Positions 11,822 through 22,524 of a stretch of 64,000 nt of DNA are shown in pieces. Each line of letters starts with the position of its first letter. Position 1 is the stretch's first letter. The notes below the pieces were generated by a model. The model ran no database searches. It saw only the letters and a list, made by a program, of their open reading frames with translations, and was not told the origin of the DNA. The stretch comes from Erythrophleum ivorense (taxonomy: Eukaryota; Streptophyta; Magnoliopsida; Fabales; Fabaceae), in contig JAIUCV010000117.1 in NCBI GenBank assembly GCA_026724425.1, positions 2,079,501 to 2,143,500 on the forward strand, written 5' to 3'. The translations under genes were made by a program, and so were the position numbers.

Positions 11822-12267
11822 TGTTGTATATGTATTGGGAGATTAGGATAAATGTCAATAGAATATATCCTAAGATAGGAGTTTATCAAGTATAGAAATT
11901 ACTTTGTGTATAAATACGATCTTATATTAATGAATAAACCAAACACATTATCTTCTATGTAACATCCCAGTTTGTGGAGAGGCTTAAGAGAATTGATTTG
12001 GCTATCTATGTCAACAAAGTGCACTTACATTTTCGGTTAAGCGTACTTGGGCTGGAGTAGTGGAAGGATGGGTGACATTCCGGGAAGTGGTCTGCGGAAC
12101 CGTGTAAGTGAGGCCAAAACACGGGGAAAGGTCATAAGTCGGTAGAGCCTCTCAAAAATAGCGCACCGGCCGTCGGACAAGGGTGGAGCCCACGGGCCGA
12201 GAGAGGGCGTGGGTGACTCACCAGGATGAGCGGTCGGGGCGTTATATTCTATTTCATGGTATCAGAG
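11822..12267 (+). mobile_element. Remnant of a short Copia-type LTR plus primer-binding site
   Basis: The right end reads TTCTATTTCA followed by TGGTATCAGAG (12257-12267), the usual primer-binding site for initiator tRNA-Met that follows Ty1/copia LTRs. Upstream is an LTR-like promoter (TATAAATA near 11910) and a possible start TGTTGTATA at 11822. Without the 289-bp insertion and the duplicated 5 bases, the LTR would be about 141 bp. Only this LTR and the PBS remain; no gag or pol follows. The left boundary is the least certain part. Confidence 0.65.
11958..12246 (+). mobile_element. Cassandra-type solo LTR carrying a 5S rRNA-like segment
   Basis: A 289-bp, relatively GC-rich block starting TGTAACATCC and ending GCGTTATA, flanked on both sides by TTCTA (11953-11957 and 12247-12251). 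About 12034-12093 closely resembles the 3' half of plant 5S rRNA: GGTTAAGCGTACTTGGGC, then AGTAG, then GGATGGGTGAC and CGGGAAGTG, which covers the internal Pol III promoter region. LTRs with an embedded 5S sequence define the Cassandra TRIM family. One LTR without an internal region is the expected product of LTR-LTR recombination. It sits five bases inside the end of the older Copia LTR, so it is the younger insertion. Confidence 0.88.
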
Positions 12268-12357
12268 AAATTCTTTCTTGTGACCTAAATACCTAACCAT
12301 TAGATGAGTTTAGATGAGTAAATAAATTAAATTTTACTTACTCTCATACCAATTAGA

Positions 12358-12429
12358 TCCGCTGTAGCTCACATGCTAATGTCGAAAATATTCGAACAAC
12401 AGTATCCGGGTTCCACTCCCGGCAGCGGA
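12358..12429 (+). repeat. tRNA-Glu-like repeat, copy 1
   Basis: 72 bases, the length of a tRNA. The ends TCCGCTG and CAGCGGA pair perfectly as a 7-bp acceptor stem, and CCGGG/CCCGG form a T stem around TTCCACT. The acceptor and T arms resemble plant tRNA-Glu, with a compensated base pair. The middle does not make a normal anticodon arm, so it is a tRNA-derived repeat or pseudogene rather than a functional tRNA. Three longer relatives follow. Confidence 0.65.
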
Positions 12430-13289
12430 AAATTTTTAATGGTTAATTTATTTCCCTTATTCAGTTGAAATGAAAAAGTCAATAATGTTTACAGCTGATA
12501 AAAACACTTAGGAGTTGTACTGAAATTGGAATTTGAGGTGATTTGATTTTTAATGAATTTTTAGATAATTTTGTGTGAATCATAGAAATTCAAGTGATTT
12601 TAGTTAAATCATTCTAAAATCCCATCTAAAACCAATTGATTTGGAGTCTCTTATGTTTAACAAAGAAATATCACCAAATCACTCTAAAGTCAAATCTAAT
12701 TTTTAAAATCCACTTTTACTACCATATTTTCAATTTTCTACCTAGAATTTAAGGGTATGACTGACTTGTCATTGTCTGTGGCTTATTTGTAATTTTATTT
12801 TTCTTTGGTGGAGTTGCATCATCATTCCGAGAGGGTACACACACCACTTGATGATTCGATCACCTTGTTCTGTGCAAGACATCATATGCTAATTACTGAA
12901 GTTTTAAAACATGGAGTTTAAAGTCGACATCATAAATCCGTAATAGCAATGAGGAGATAAGTGCATTTGAGTGTTAACAATCACATAAGCTTTCTAATGT
13001 ATGGACATTAATTCTAAACAATATAAACTGTACGCTTACTTTAACGAATTATTTAACACTTGCGACTGGTTTAAGCTAGCGTTTGATATCAATCTACTTA
13101 TATCATAAACAACAAAAACGTTCACTAGCTCCATGCTCTCAATGCAACGTAGCAACTTTTAAAATCCTAAATATCTACTTGTTCAGTAGTATGGTACCAC
13201 TCTTACTTGGTTGGTTGCTTTGGAAGAAGATGACGAGTTTGTGGCTACTTGATTAGTGGAAAACACGTGAACAGTGCTTATACAAGGTT

Positions 13290-13590
13290 ACATTTTTTGC
13301 CGCGAGTATTTAATGGGCTCTCGGCCCAAAGTAACTAAAGGTTATCTTTTAAACGGCCAATCTTGAGTTTAGATGAGTAAATAAATGAAGTTTACTTACG
13401 TTGATACCAATCAGATCCGCTGTAGCACACAGGCTAACTCCAACTCCTCAGTTAATCTCAGTTGTGTTCGCAGTTCTGTATCCCACCCTTTGGAAATCCG
13501 GGTTCAACTCCCGGCAGCGGAATTTTCTTTTTTTCACAAGAGCAAGATTTTGTGGGCTTTATATGGATTAGCTTATTAGAGAGCTTTGAC
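13290..13590 (+). repeat. Dispersed duplication, left copy (partner 14510-14815)
   Basis: The two blocks share GCGAGTATTTAA, GGCTCT.GGCCCAAAGTAA, AACGGCCAATCTTGAG, the tRNA-like core and then ACAAGAGCAA.ATTTTGTGG. The similarity continues on both sides of the tRNA-like core, so a unit of about 300 bp was duplicated, not only the tRNA-like part. There is no coding content. Between the copies (13870-14510) an open frame on the minus strand (13916-14242) is not recognisable as a gene. Confidence 0.6.
13416..13521 (+). repeat. tRNA-Glu-like repeat, copy 2
   Basis: Same ends TCCGCTG...CAGCGGA and a T-arm CCGGGTTCAACTCCCGG. The central part is longer (106 bases in total) and has no anticodon stem. 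It is preceded by GAGTAAATAAAT...TTACTTACGTTGATACCA, as in the other copies. It lies inside a duplicated ~300-bp block shared with copy 4. Confidence 0.6.
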
Positions 13591-13769
13591 TTCATCCCAA
13601 TATTTGTTTACGTACATGAAAGAGCCCATGTGACTGTAGCTAATATAATAACACTCGGCCCAATTCTTTATAAGGTGAATTCAAGGATTATGCGAAAAGT
13701 CTTGAACCGCCCATTTCAATTTTCTTTTAGTAAATAAATATTGTTTAACCTAGATCAAGAGCATTAAGA

Positions 13770-13870
13770 TCCGCTGTAGCACTCAGGCCAGTTTCAAAAA
13801 ATGTTGAACTCAATGATATTTCGTCTTCCACCCTTGGCAATCTGGGTTCGAATTGAATCCCGGCAGCAGA
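13770..13870 (+). repeat. tRNA-Glu-like repeat, copy 3 (degenerate)
   Basis: The left end is TCCGCTGTAGCACTCAGGC. The T-arm is distorted by an insertion after GGGTTCG, and the right end is CAGCAGA, which no longer pairs fully. It is the most decayed of the four copies. Confidence 0.55.
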
Positions 13871-14645
13871 ATTATATTATAACCTTTTTTTTTCTTAAGC
13901 CGCCTCCTCCATTTTTCAAGTTTTAAGAGACGTGAAAGGTTTCAGAAGGGGAACGAACAAGATTCTTCTTCTGAGCTCTTGCTTTTTTAGGTGAAGTGAA
14001 GAGGTCTCTTGATGTCGTTTTGGGTTTCCTTCATTTAATAATCTCTTTCTCACGTCTTTATCATGATTACAGCTAATAAAAGCACTTGTAATCGTCGATG
14101 AACTTCCAAACACATTGTTAACTAATAAAGTAAGCAAAACCGATTTGAGCCGGTTCAATATAAACGCAACAAGAGACAATGATGGACTCAGACACTCAGC
14201 TACAAGAGTTTCTTCTTGTCCAAGAAACAGATATGTGCACATATATATATCTTTTGAGTTTGACTAGTTATATATGTGACGTTGAATTAAAGTGGACTTG
14301 TAACTTAGCTATAAATTACATTGAATAGTATTCTTAGTAGAAATTATAAACTAAAGGTTAATAAGAAATGTGTTAATATAATATCACTGTTGATAACAAC
14401 TCAAAATACTTACCATTGAGAAATTCGAAACACAAGAGAAAAGTATTTTATTGAATGAAGGTAAAAATCGAAACTTCTTTACAATTTCAGACTAACCTCA
14501 CATAGACATAGTATTTTTGCAGCGAGTATTTAACAGGCTCTTGGCCCAAAGTAATTAAAGGGTTATGTGTAACAGACTTTGAACGGCCAATCTGAGTTTC
14601 CTTGAGTAAATAAATAAACGATTACTTACCTTGATACCAATTAGA

Positions 14646-14745
14646 TCCTCTGTAGCACACAGGCTTATTTCGGAATTTCGAACGACAGTGTTCTGTTTCT
14701 GTATCCAACCCTTTGGAAAATCCGGGTTCGACTCCCGGCAGCGGA
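14646..14745 (+). repeat. tRNA-Glu-like repeat, copy 4
   Basis: Starts TCCTCTG (one change against the other copies) and ends CAGCGGA. The T arm holds a perfect Pol III B box, GGTTCGACTCC, at 14725-14735. The A-box-like TAGCACACAGG has one mismatch. It is 100 bases long with no anticodon arm. Confidence 0.6.
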
Positions 14746-15014
14746 ATTTTTAAAGTTATTTTCTTCTTTTTTTTTACAAGAGCAATATTTTGTGGACTTT
14801 ATTTTGACTTAGCTTTGATATGAACTAATGAAGCTCCTTCCAAGTGACCATTGTTACTATCATTCCCTTAATAAGAATGGTTTGATCCTTAAGTGAAGCC
14901 TCAAGAGACGAGTTTTTATTGAATGAAAAGAATGACTTGTACAATTTGAAACTTGAGAGATTACTTCTTTACATTATTCAGACTAACCATAGAAAAACTA
15001 GATTATACAACCTC

Positions 15015-16862
15015 CTAATCCTCTTCAAGCTCAGGTTCGTTCATCGAACCAACCTCACTATCAGGGAGCGTTTTAGCCAGCTCGGTCACATCTCTCCCCA
15101 CAAACACGTTGATTCTCCACAACACAACTTTACTTTCCATTTTCATGCCTTTGATCTCATATAGTCTCCGAACCAGACCCTTGAGGAGTTTCAGTTCACT
15201 CATACCAAACCATTCCTTTTGTTTCTTCACAATGCTTTCAACATCTCGAAAAGCTCTCCTCACAAGCCCTACTTCCATTCCTCTCTCCACAAGCTCTCTC
15301 ACTGCATCTACCATCTTATCTTCAATCACCTTAACGGCTTCAGCGTGACTTGTGATCTCTACCAAGTGAACGATGGCACAGAACGCACCCACAAACGTCA
15401 AGACCCAGCAACTGTTATCCACCAACAACTCTCCCGGTGGGTTTAGCCTTTTATATATCTCTGGGAGAAGACTCTTCATCACAGGAATCACAAACTCATC
15501 ATCTTCAAGCCACATCGTCAAGCACTGGAAGATATAAACCGCTCTCTCAAACTCCGTTTCGCATTTCGACGCAATGTACTCCCGTAGACCGTACCATATC
15601 TCAACCTGGATGGTCATCATCTCATTCGCAACGTGGTAAACCACCTCACCGAGGACTTTGAACATGCTCTCGCTGACTCCTTCTTTCGAAAGGCAAGAGA
15701 CGAGCAGTGGCTGGAGACCTCTCATCTCTGAAATCTCTATCACCTCTTTCCTTGAAGTGTGATCAGAGAGTATGAGGTTAAGCCGTCTAATTGCTATCTC
15801 TCTGTACCTCTCTTCAACTTCATTCGATGCAAAAATTGTTAAGATTCCGAGAGGCGATAAGTCTTTCAAACGATCAAACCATTGCCGCTCTAATTTAGAG
15901 CCATGATCCTCCTTCTCCTGTGGTTGTTGCTCTTGCTGTGGATTGTTGCTAGACTTCATCAACCGATTGATCTTCTTCGCAGCCTCCTTGGTGTGTGTTC
16001 CGAGTTCTCTGATCTTGTACATGAAGGTGGACACAAAATTGCATTGAAGTTCATTGTAGTTATACAAGTTCTTGTCTCTTGACAAGAACATCTCGAGATT
16101 ATCAAGACCTCGCAGCAGAAACTGTTCCATGCCATTCTTCACTAGCTCAATTGCTGATTTCTCAAGAACAGAAAGAAGATTCTTCACCAAATCGAGTCTC
16201 ATCTCAGAATCCAAAAGCTGAATCCCCATTTTCACAACAGTTTCTAAAGCCAAACTCCAATCTTCGACTCTATCTTCCACAGGATTAAGCAACACTTTCT
16301 CTGCTTTCTCTACGATTCTCTGCATAAACTTGTATATGAATTTACCGTAGAGTGGTGGCAAATCGGCGAAGACGTGAAAAGCTTTGAGAGGCTCGCTGAT
16401 GGCGAGAGAGAGGATGCAATCGCCGAGCTCGTCCCATCCGTTGTTATCTAAACTCACGACATCGTAAGCTACGAAAGAGACGATTCGTCTGAGGATTCTG
16501 ATTTCGGTTTCTTCGGTTTCTTCCATCTTCAAGCATGAGATCAGAAGGGGTTTGATCTCGTAGAGAGCGACGAGAGAGAGTTCGAATCTGCGGTTTCTGA
16601 ATTCGGCGAGAGTTTCGGCGAGGAGATAGATCGATTGGACTCTGACGACGACGTCGGAAGAACATTGATACACCTTGAGAAGCTTTAAGGTTAAGAGATT
16701 TGCGAATTTAATAGCGCAGTAGTTGAAGAGAGCAAGCGCCGTATGAAATTCGGTGGCTTCTTGACCCAGAGAGAGATGATTGAGAAGAATCTCCAACCCT
16801 TCGTGGCTTGGATTCGCGAGAAGGTCCCTCGCTTTCAACAGGAGATTCGAAGATTCCGCCAT
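15015..16862 (-). CDS. DUF577-like ARM-fold protein, intact
   Basis: A single-exon gene of 615 codons. I start at the ATG at 16862 (MAESSNLLLKARDLLANPSHE), because the relative at 33598 begins with the matching MTESSNLMLKARDLLATPSHE; the upstream in-frame ATG at 16970 would add an unconserved, basic leader. The protein is helical throughout, with repeating Leu-rich pairs (FELSLVALYEIKPLLISCL; ILRRIVSFVAYDVV; FVSTFMYKIREL) typical of ARM/HEAT-like folds. I believe it belongs to the Arabidopsis-rich DUF577 family, whose function is unknown. There is no signal peptide or membrane segment, so it is probably soluble. Related sequences at 31.4-33.6 kb and 37.9 kb show a local gene cluster since scattered by insertions. 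The name DUF577 is from memory; the relationship between copies is visible here. Confidence 0.8.
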   Translation of the reverse strand: MAESSNLLLKARDLLANPSHEGLEILLNHLSLGQEATEFHTALALFNYCAIKFANLLTLKLLKVYQCSSDVVVRVQSIYLLAETLAEFRNRRFELSLVALYEIKPLLISCLKMEETEETEIRILRRIVSFVAYDVVSLDNNGWDELGDCILSLAISEPLKAFHVFADLPPLYGKFIYKFMQRIVEKAEKVLLNPVEDRVEDWSLALETVVKMGIQLLDSEMRLDLVKNLLSVLEKSAIELVKNGMEQFLLRGLDNLEMFLSRDKNLYNYNELQCNFVSTFMYKIRELGTHTKEAAKKINRLMKSSNNPQQEQQPQEKEDHGSKLERQWFDRLKDLSPLGILTIFASNEVEERYREIAIRRLNLILSDHTSRKEVIEISEMRGLQPLLVSCLSKEGVSESMFKVLGEVVYHVANEMMTIQVEIWYGLREYIASKCETEFERAVYIFQCLTMWLEDDEFVIPVMKSLLPEIYKRLNPPGELLVDNSCWVLTFVGAFCAIVHLVEITSHAEAVKVIEDKMVDAVRELVERGMEVGLVRRAFRDVESIVKKQKEWFGMSELKLLKGLVRRLYEIKGMKMESKVVLWRINVFVGRDVTELAKTLPDSEVGSMNEPELEED

Positions 16863-17243
16863 TTGCAACTTCGGCGGATCCTGTAAATTTTCTCGAGAAA
16901 ATTTTGGTTCTTCGTCTACAGGTTTAAAGATTAGTTTGCGTTTTATATGATAGCGGTGGATATAAAACAAAATCTTAACTGAAAAATCCGAATCAAACGA
17001 ACCGAAATAAATGCGATTTGATGATGATTTATCTAAAACCTCATTTGCTAGTTATCAAAAAAAAAAAAAAAAAAACCTCATTTGCTTTTTCCTTTTTACT
17101 AACCTAAAAAAGTCTCACTTGTTTATCCTAAAACTATGAATATGATCTCTATCTGATGATGCTGATTGTTGAATGTAGTCTAAAACCTGAATAATTATCA
17201 ACAACATTTCTCAAATTCATTACGTTGACGATTTACAAACACA

Positions 17244-17278
<35 letters not shown>

Positions 17279-17537
17279 AAAAATTCATTACGTTGACATG
17301 GTTTAAGTCAAGGTTTCTCTTCCTTTCTTATTTTTGTTTTCAGTTTGTTTTTATTACTTTTTAAAAATTTCAATGCTTACTTAGAGATTAAACAGGCCAT
17401 TAAGAAATAAGCCCGTGAATGTTTTTTCTGGGCTTATTCAGCAGCCTATATCAGCCCATCATTCACGTAGTAAAAACTTGTTAATCACGTTGGATCTGAT
17501 AACTTGCGGTTTTCTTTTTATCTTTTTTTTTTGCTCC
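16863..17537. other. Spacer with long A runs
   Basis: Promoter side of the DUF577-like gene. It contains poly(A) runs at about 17058-17075 and 17247-17275, and a phrase (CCTCATTTGCT) repeated near 17039 and 17076. No gene was seen. Confidence 0.5.
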
Positions 17538-18049
17538 ATGACAGCCATCGTCACTTGCTTAAGAGGAGTAGACCAGCACCAGACGCTAGAGGTTGTTGCT
17601 TGCTATGTGAGCTTCCCCTCTCTCCCATCCGCCATATGCTACGGTTGCGTCCATTGTTACTCGTTTGTTCACGAACGTTGCATTGGTCTTCCAACGGAGA
17701 TCCAACATCCAGTGCATCCAGAATACCCTCTCACCGTCATAATCTCTACAACTTTTGGGGTGACAACTCAGAGTTGACTCGAGTTTGCAGTGTTTGCGCT
17801 AGACCTTGTGGTCCATCGTTTTACGGCTGTATTGATTGTAACTTTAGTGCTCATGTAGAGTGTCTTGGATTTCCAGACAAGGTGAAAAACCAACTACATC
17901 CGCATACTCTCACGTTCAACGAATGGTTTTCGGAAGATAATTGTCCTATATGTGGATTAGATTGCTACTCTGATGACTGTTACTCCTGTAACCACTGCAA
18001 GGACGTGTTTCACGTGAAATGCATAATGTCCATGCTACGATCTGCATAG
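17538..18049 (+). pseudogene. DC1 (C1-like, Cys/His-rich) domain protein, frameshifted
   Basis: From ATG 17538 the frame gives a DC1-type module (CYGCVHCYSFVHERCIGLP, then HPVHPEYPL). Near 17750-17760 this frame runs into a stop, and the next frame continues the family pattern: VCSVCARPC, FYGCIDCNFSAHVECL, HPHTLTF, then CPICGLDCY and YSCNHCKDVFHVKCI. A one-base indel near the TTTTGGGG run explains this. DC1 proteins are large plant proteins with several zinc-binding C1-like modules; here only about 170 codons remain, ending at the TAG at 18047-18049. Length, frameshift and the missing modules indicate a pseudogene fragment. Confidence 0.75.
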
Positions 18050-20400
18050 ACTTTATAGACTAGCCAGCCATTCTTAGGCGCTACTTCCTCCAATACGTCT
18101 TTTGAGTACGCTGAGGGAAATGAGCCTTCTCTTATCCCTGAGAATTAGAGATGCAGCCGAAATATATAAAAAAAATTTGGTGTTTATGTTGAAATTATAA
18201 ACTGGTTAAGCCACACTATACCTCATCAACACCAATGCTGAGACCTTTTATGACATTTTCTGCATCTGCAAGCATCATTATAATTAAAGTGCAGCGAGTA
18301 GTATTTGAGAAGATGGCAGAAACAACAATGACTATAAAATATCTATGAAATCTTTAATCAAAGAGAAATCTTATGTTAATTGAAGTGCAATATAACAATC
18401 ATACCAATCACCCTGTTATATGCCATCACTCACGTTTAAATAGGGAGTTTTGGAGTCTTTTGAGAAAGGCTCTGAAATTGTTTCAAAGAAAAAACGATCT
18501 CTTCCTTGTTTCGTTTTTTTCTTGCAAAAAAATTTCAGAGTCTTTCTGAAAGGGAGAAAGTAAAACATCACCCAATGGTTTTATCCTCCGTGACATATCA
18601 AACATATTAAGTTTTGTGAAAGCTTAAACTTAAAAGGTACCAATACTCTGCGCTGGTCTGAAGTGGATGAGACTTTCTTACCTTCTGTTCATGTAAATGT
18701 AAACTTCTAAGCTTCTTTAAAGACGCCAAAATCAAGAGAAGGTGTAAGAAATGAACCAAACAGAGGGAAAAAAAAGCGTCCATGGTACAAAATCTGAAAA
18801 ATTAAACAAAACTATAGGGTAGAAATTAAGATTAAATGATGATCATACAGGAATTAAAAGATGATATTATATTTAGTTGGCAATGGAAAAATTGTGAATG
18901 CTTGGTCTGATCCATAGTTACGAGTTCATCCTCCAAGACCTCCAAGTCCAAAAGAATTTGGCTAGAGTTCATACAGGAAAAATTTACAGAATTGAATATT
19001 GACAAGGTGAGGAATTTGGCTAGAGTTCTCATATTTGACTGCAATCTAATTAAGCTCAAGTTTAAAACAGTACTCTCCGTTACCTCTTTGGATTATGTGG
19101 AGAATCTGAAAAACTATAAAACTTCGGTCCAAGGAAGAAGTATCAAGTCTCTGATTCAGAATCTGATGAAACCACAAATGACGGCAAGGGATTCTATGAA
19201 TAGGATACGATTCGCCATCATTTCGATAGATAACGGTACCACTCCTACCGAGGAAGTAGGCCAGTGAGGTGGATGCTACGAGGTCCCAGGACAGAGAAGA
19301 TAACATCTTCAAACTCAATATAGAGTTGGCAAGAATCAATTTTGTCACGAAGACAAATAAGAAGAGTGGACTTTTGTTCCCAACGTTACACTAAAACTGA
19401 ATCATGCCAACTAAATATTGAGTTTGAAGAAGCTGATATTAAAAGTTACACTGAAGTATGCTTCAAACTGTTGCATTACCTAAATCCAACAAAAAAAAGA
19501 AGAAGCAAAGATCAGCCAAATAACCAAAAAAAAAAAAAAAAAAAAAGAAGAAGCAAAGACCAGCCAAACGATCTCTTAAAGACTTCTCACTGTTTCGTTT
19601 TTTCTTGGAAATAATTTCAGAGTCTTTCTGAACAACACCCAATGGTTTATTCTCCCTGTCATATTAAACATATTAAGTTTTGTGAAACCGTAAACTTAAA
19701 TAGGCACCAATACTGAATGAGACTTTCTTACCTTTTATCCAAGGTCTTGTAAGTATGAGTTGTTGCTTCTAATGTCTTCTCACACTCGTCATTAGGCTCA
19801 CCATTTTCAATAAACTTCTTGACTTAGACCTCTGTAACCTTTGAAGGCAAAGGATTCTCTAAAGAGTTCTTGTGGTCATTATCGTTGTTACGTACTTCAA
19901 CGCAATACTCAGTGCTAGAGTCATTAGCTTTAGCTAAGTTTCATGAAACTTCAGCTAAACCTGATGACTCTAGCAATAAGGATTTTGGGTACTTTCAAGG
20001 GTTAGTGAGGTCAACGGCAGAGAAGATAACATCACCAGCTTCTTCAAAACTCAATATTGAGTTGGCAAGAATCTATTTTGTCACAAGACACATAAGAAGA
20101 GTGGACTTTTGTTCCCAACGTTACACTAAAACTGATTCTTGCCAACTCAATATTGAGTTTGAAGAAGCTGATTACGTTACACTGAAGAATGCTTGAAACT
20201 GTTGCATTACCAATCAACAATGTCGCCAAAATCCAACCCATAAAAAAAAAAAGCAAAGATCAGCCAGATAACCCCAAAAAAAAAAAAAACACCCACTTAT
20301 TCATGTATATGTAAACTTCTAAGCTTATGTAAACAGAGAACAGACGCGAGAAATTAACCAAACAGAGAAAATAAGGCGTCCAAGTACAAAATCTGTAACA
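18050..20400. repeat. Repeated block with direct and inverted copies
   Basis: Similar segments recur in the same orientation: 18510-18710 resembles 19580-19740 (TTTCAGAGTCTTTCTGAA, CACCCAATGGTTT, ACATATTAAGTTTTGTGAAA, ATGAGACTTTCTTACCTT); 18690-18810 resembles 20300-20420 (ATGTAAACTTCTAAGCTT, AACCAAACAGAG, GTACAAAATCTG). Two related hairpins lie inside, near 19304-19440 and 20037-20169. Open frames here are all short, with no family features. It looks like a small tandemly duplicated non-coding or transposon-derived unit. Confidence 0.55.
20037..20169. repeat. Inverted repeat (hairpin) with ~36-bp arms
   Basis: Left arm 20037-20073 (AGCTTCTTCAAAACTCAATA...) and right arm 20134-20169 are reverse complements with one indel, around a 60-base loop. 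A more diverged copy of arms and loop lies near 19304-19440. The pairing part includes CTCAATATTGAG, itself a palindrome. This may be a foldback-type mobile element; no target duplication was identified. Confidence 0.65.
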
Positions 20401-20419
20401 ATATTAAACGAAAGTTTTT

Positions 20420-21600
20420 ATGCATGTTGCTTCATTAGCCTTAAGAGTGAAAGGCTTTCCAGGTTTCACTACAACTCTTGCAAACACACAAATCATCAAC
20501 ACTCACCCCAATTCGTATAAAAAACTAAGTCTTTTTGTTTTGTCTGAATCGGTGGATATTCATATTCGTTTTGGGTTTAAAAGAAAAGAAAAGAAAAGGT
20601 GGTGTTCCCTCCCCCAAAACGCCATGGAATTTGGTCAAAGAATATAGAAAAATCGTAAAAGAAAGAGATGAGACTCCGCAGCCGACGCTTTGGTTTCTCA
20701 AACGTAGATGGCTGAGGGTTTTTATATTCGGCGGTGAAGTTTTTGATGGCTGAGGGTTTTATATTCGGCGCCGGACGCTTTGATTGTATAAAAAAAATTA
20801 AAAATCCATTAAAGTGATTTGACCTAAATCCTACAATATATTAAAGACCAAGCTTTTTTGCTGATGTGTTAGCTCCTCATTTTTTTGGACAATTTTGAAT
20901 TATTTAATTAAATTGATATTTATAAAAGTCCGACCCAATTTCGTCTGGATCTAACACGCAGATCTTTGATACACTTAAAATAAACCGGGAAATTTGAACT
21001 CTGCTTAGTTCGGTTCAATAATGAAATTCGGTTAGTAGTATTACAAGACCATGTTCGAATTAAAGAATCAACTAATTCAGCCCAACAATTGAATGTCATG
21101 TTTTAAGTAATGTGTTGGTCAAAATTTTGGGCCTCTATAATTAAAAGTTTTGGGTGCCGCCAACCCCAAACCTTTTTGGAAATAAATTTTCTTTTTTGAA
21201 ACATTTGCTTTAATGGTTAATTATATTATGACAATCACAATAAAAACAGTAATTCTGGTAAATGATGATAACAATGATATTAATAACGTTAATGTTGGTA
21301 TCAGTAAGTTACATTGTTATTTGCACAACTTGTAAAGTTAACGATCTTAGTTAATTAATAACTCATATCTATATTAATAAAGTTAAATGTTATCTCTTTT
21401 CAGAATGACACTTCATCTTTAACAAACTGTTTAAAACTGACACATCAACACACAATTTAAGAACACAAAAAAATTATTTTCTTATTGTTTCTTCCAATGT
21501 GCTATCGTTCAGGCCACCTATTCCGGAAAAAAAATTGATCAATAACTCCAACTAACAAATTATCATCATATTTCAGGTCTTAAGATGTAACTAAGAAAAT
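20420..21600. other. Spacer with a small tandem duplication
   Basis: GATGGCTGAGGGTTTT followed by ATATTCGGCG occurs twice in tandem (about 20708-20785). No gene was recognised in the rest. Confidence 0.45.
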
Positions 21601-21604
21601 ATGA

Positions 21605-21865
21605 TGACTATCGGGCCTCAAAGCAATAACGGAACATGACAGGATGGGATGAGACGGAACAGGACATGATAGGATGAAATGGGACAGGACGAGACAGGAC
21701 GGGAAGGGACATAACAAGACGGAATAGGACAGGACGAGACAGGACGGGAAGGGACATAACAAGACGGAACGGGATAGGACGAGACTGGAGGGACATAACC
21801 GGATAAGACATAATGGGATAGGACAGAACGTGATCGGAGGGATGGGACGAGACAGACGAGACATG
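21605..21865 (+). repeat. Purine-rich degenerate tandem repeat (GGACA/GGACGAGACA type)
   Basis: About 260 bases built from variants of GGACA, GGACGAGACA and GGGACATAACA. One 42-base stretch (21682-21723) recurs exactly at 21727-21768, a higher-order period of 45. Because stop codons are rare in such repeats, all three minus-strand frames stay open over it; these are not genes. Confidence 0.85.
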
Positions 21866-22524
21866 TCGAAATGAGAATTATGACCACCCCTAATTTTATT
21901 TCATACTATGAGCATGACATTTTTGAAATAAAAAAATTACAAAATTTGATATTCTAAAAAAAAAATTAACCACGTCAGTAATAACAAAGTAAAACTTCAT
22001 GTAATGACAATACGACAACAACATTGATAATAACCAAGTTAATTCAAATATCATATAGTAAAAATCCAAAATTGTCATGTTAACTCAGTTATTATATCAT
22101 CAATTGTTGTGTTAACCTTGTTATTGTGAAAACTATTATGTTAACTTTGCCCCGCCATGACTGATCTGGTTGGATTAATGGGCTGGATCTGGTGGTGGGC
22201 TTAGAAAATTGAGGTTGTAAAATGTGGATTGACAAATAATTAATAGGGTTTGGGTTTAATAAACTTATTGGGTTATATATTTATGCTTTAAACGATATTA
22301 AACGGGGCGGGGCAAGTCCGCAAGTATATTAGACGGGGCAAGTATAAACGGGGCAAATATCATAATAAAAATTACTACTTGATATTGCCCCTCACTTGCA
22401 ACTATTAACATTTTCCGACTTGTTACCTGACTTATTATAAACGGGTACTTGCCTTGACAAAGCGGATATATATGGGGCGGGTCACGAGTTTTGAGCAAAT
22501 AACGGGTACTTGTGCCCATGCCTA
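21866..22524. other. AT-rich spacer with GGGGC-rich segment
   Basis: At 22145-22520 phrases such as GGGGCGGGGCAAGT, ACGGGGCAA and ACGGGTACTTG recur, ending TGTGCCCATGCCTAG, which resembles hAT-type MITE ends. No matching opposite end was identified, so the element type is open. Confidence 0.35.

Noticed and set aside
13916..14242. 108-codon open frame on the minus strand
   Set aside because: No recognisable domain; it lies between repeat copies and has no splice or promoter support.
21580..21887. Three overlapping minus-strand frames rich in Pro/Ser/Val/Leu
   Set aside because: They are the translation of the GGACA-type satellite; several frames are open at once, as expected of a stop-poor repeat.
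22138..22520. hAT-type MITE ending in CATGCCTAG
   Set aside because: Only one end looks right; no matching opposite end or 8-bp target duplication was found.
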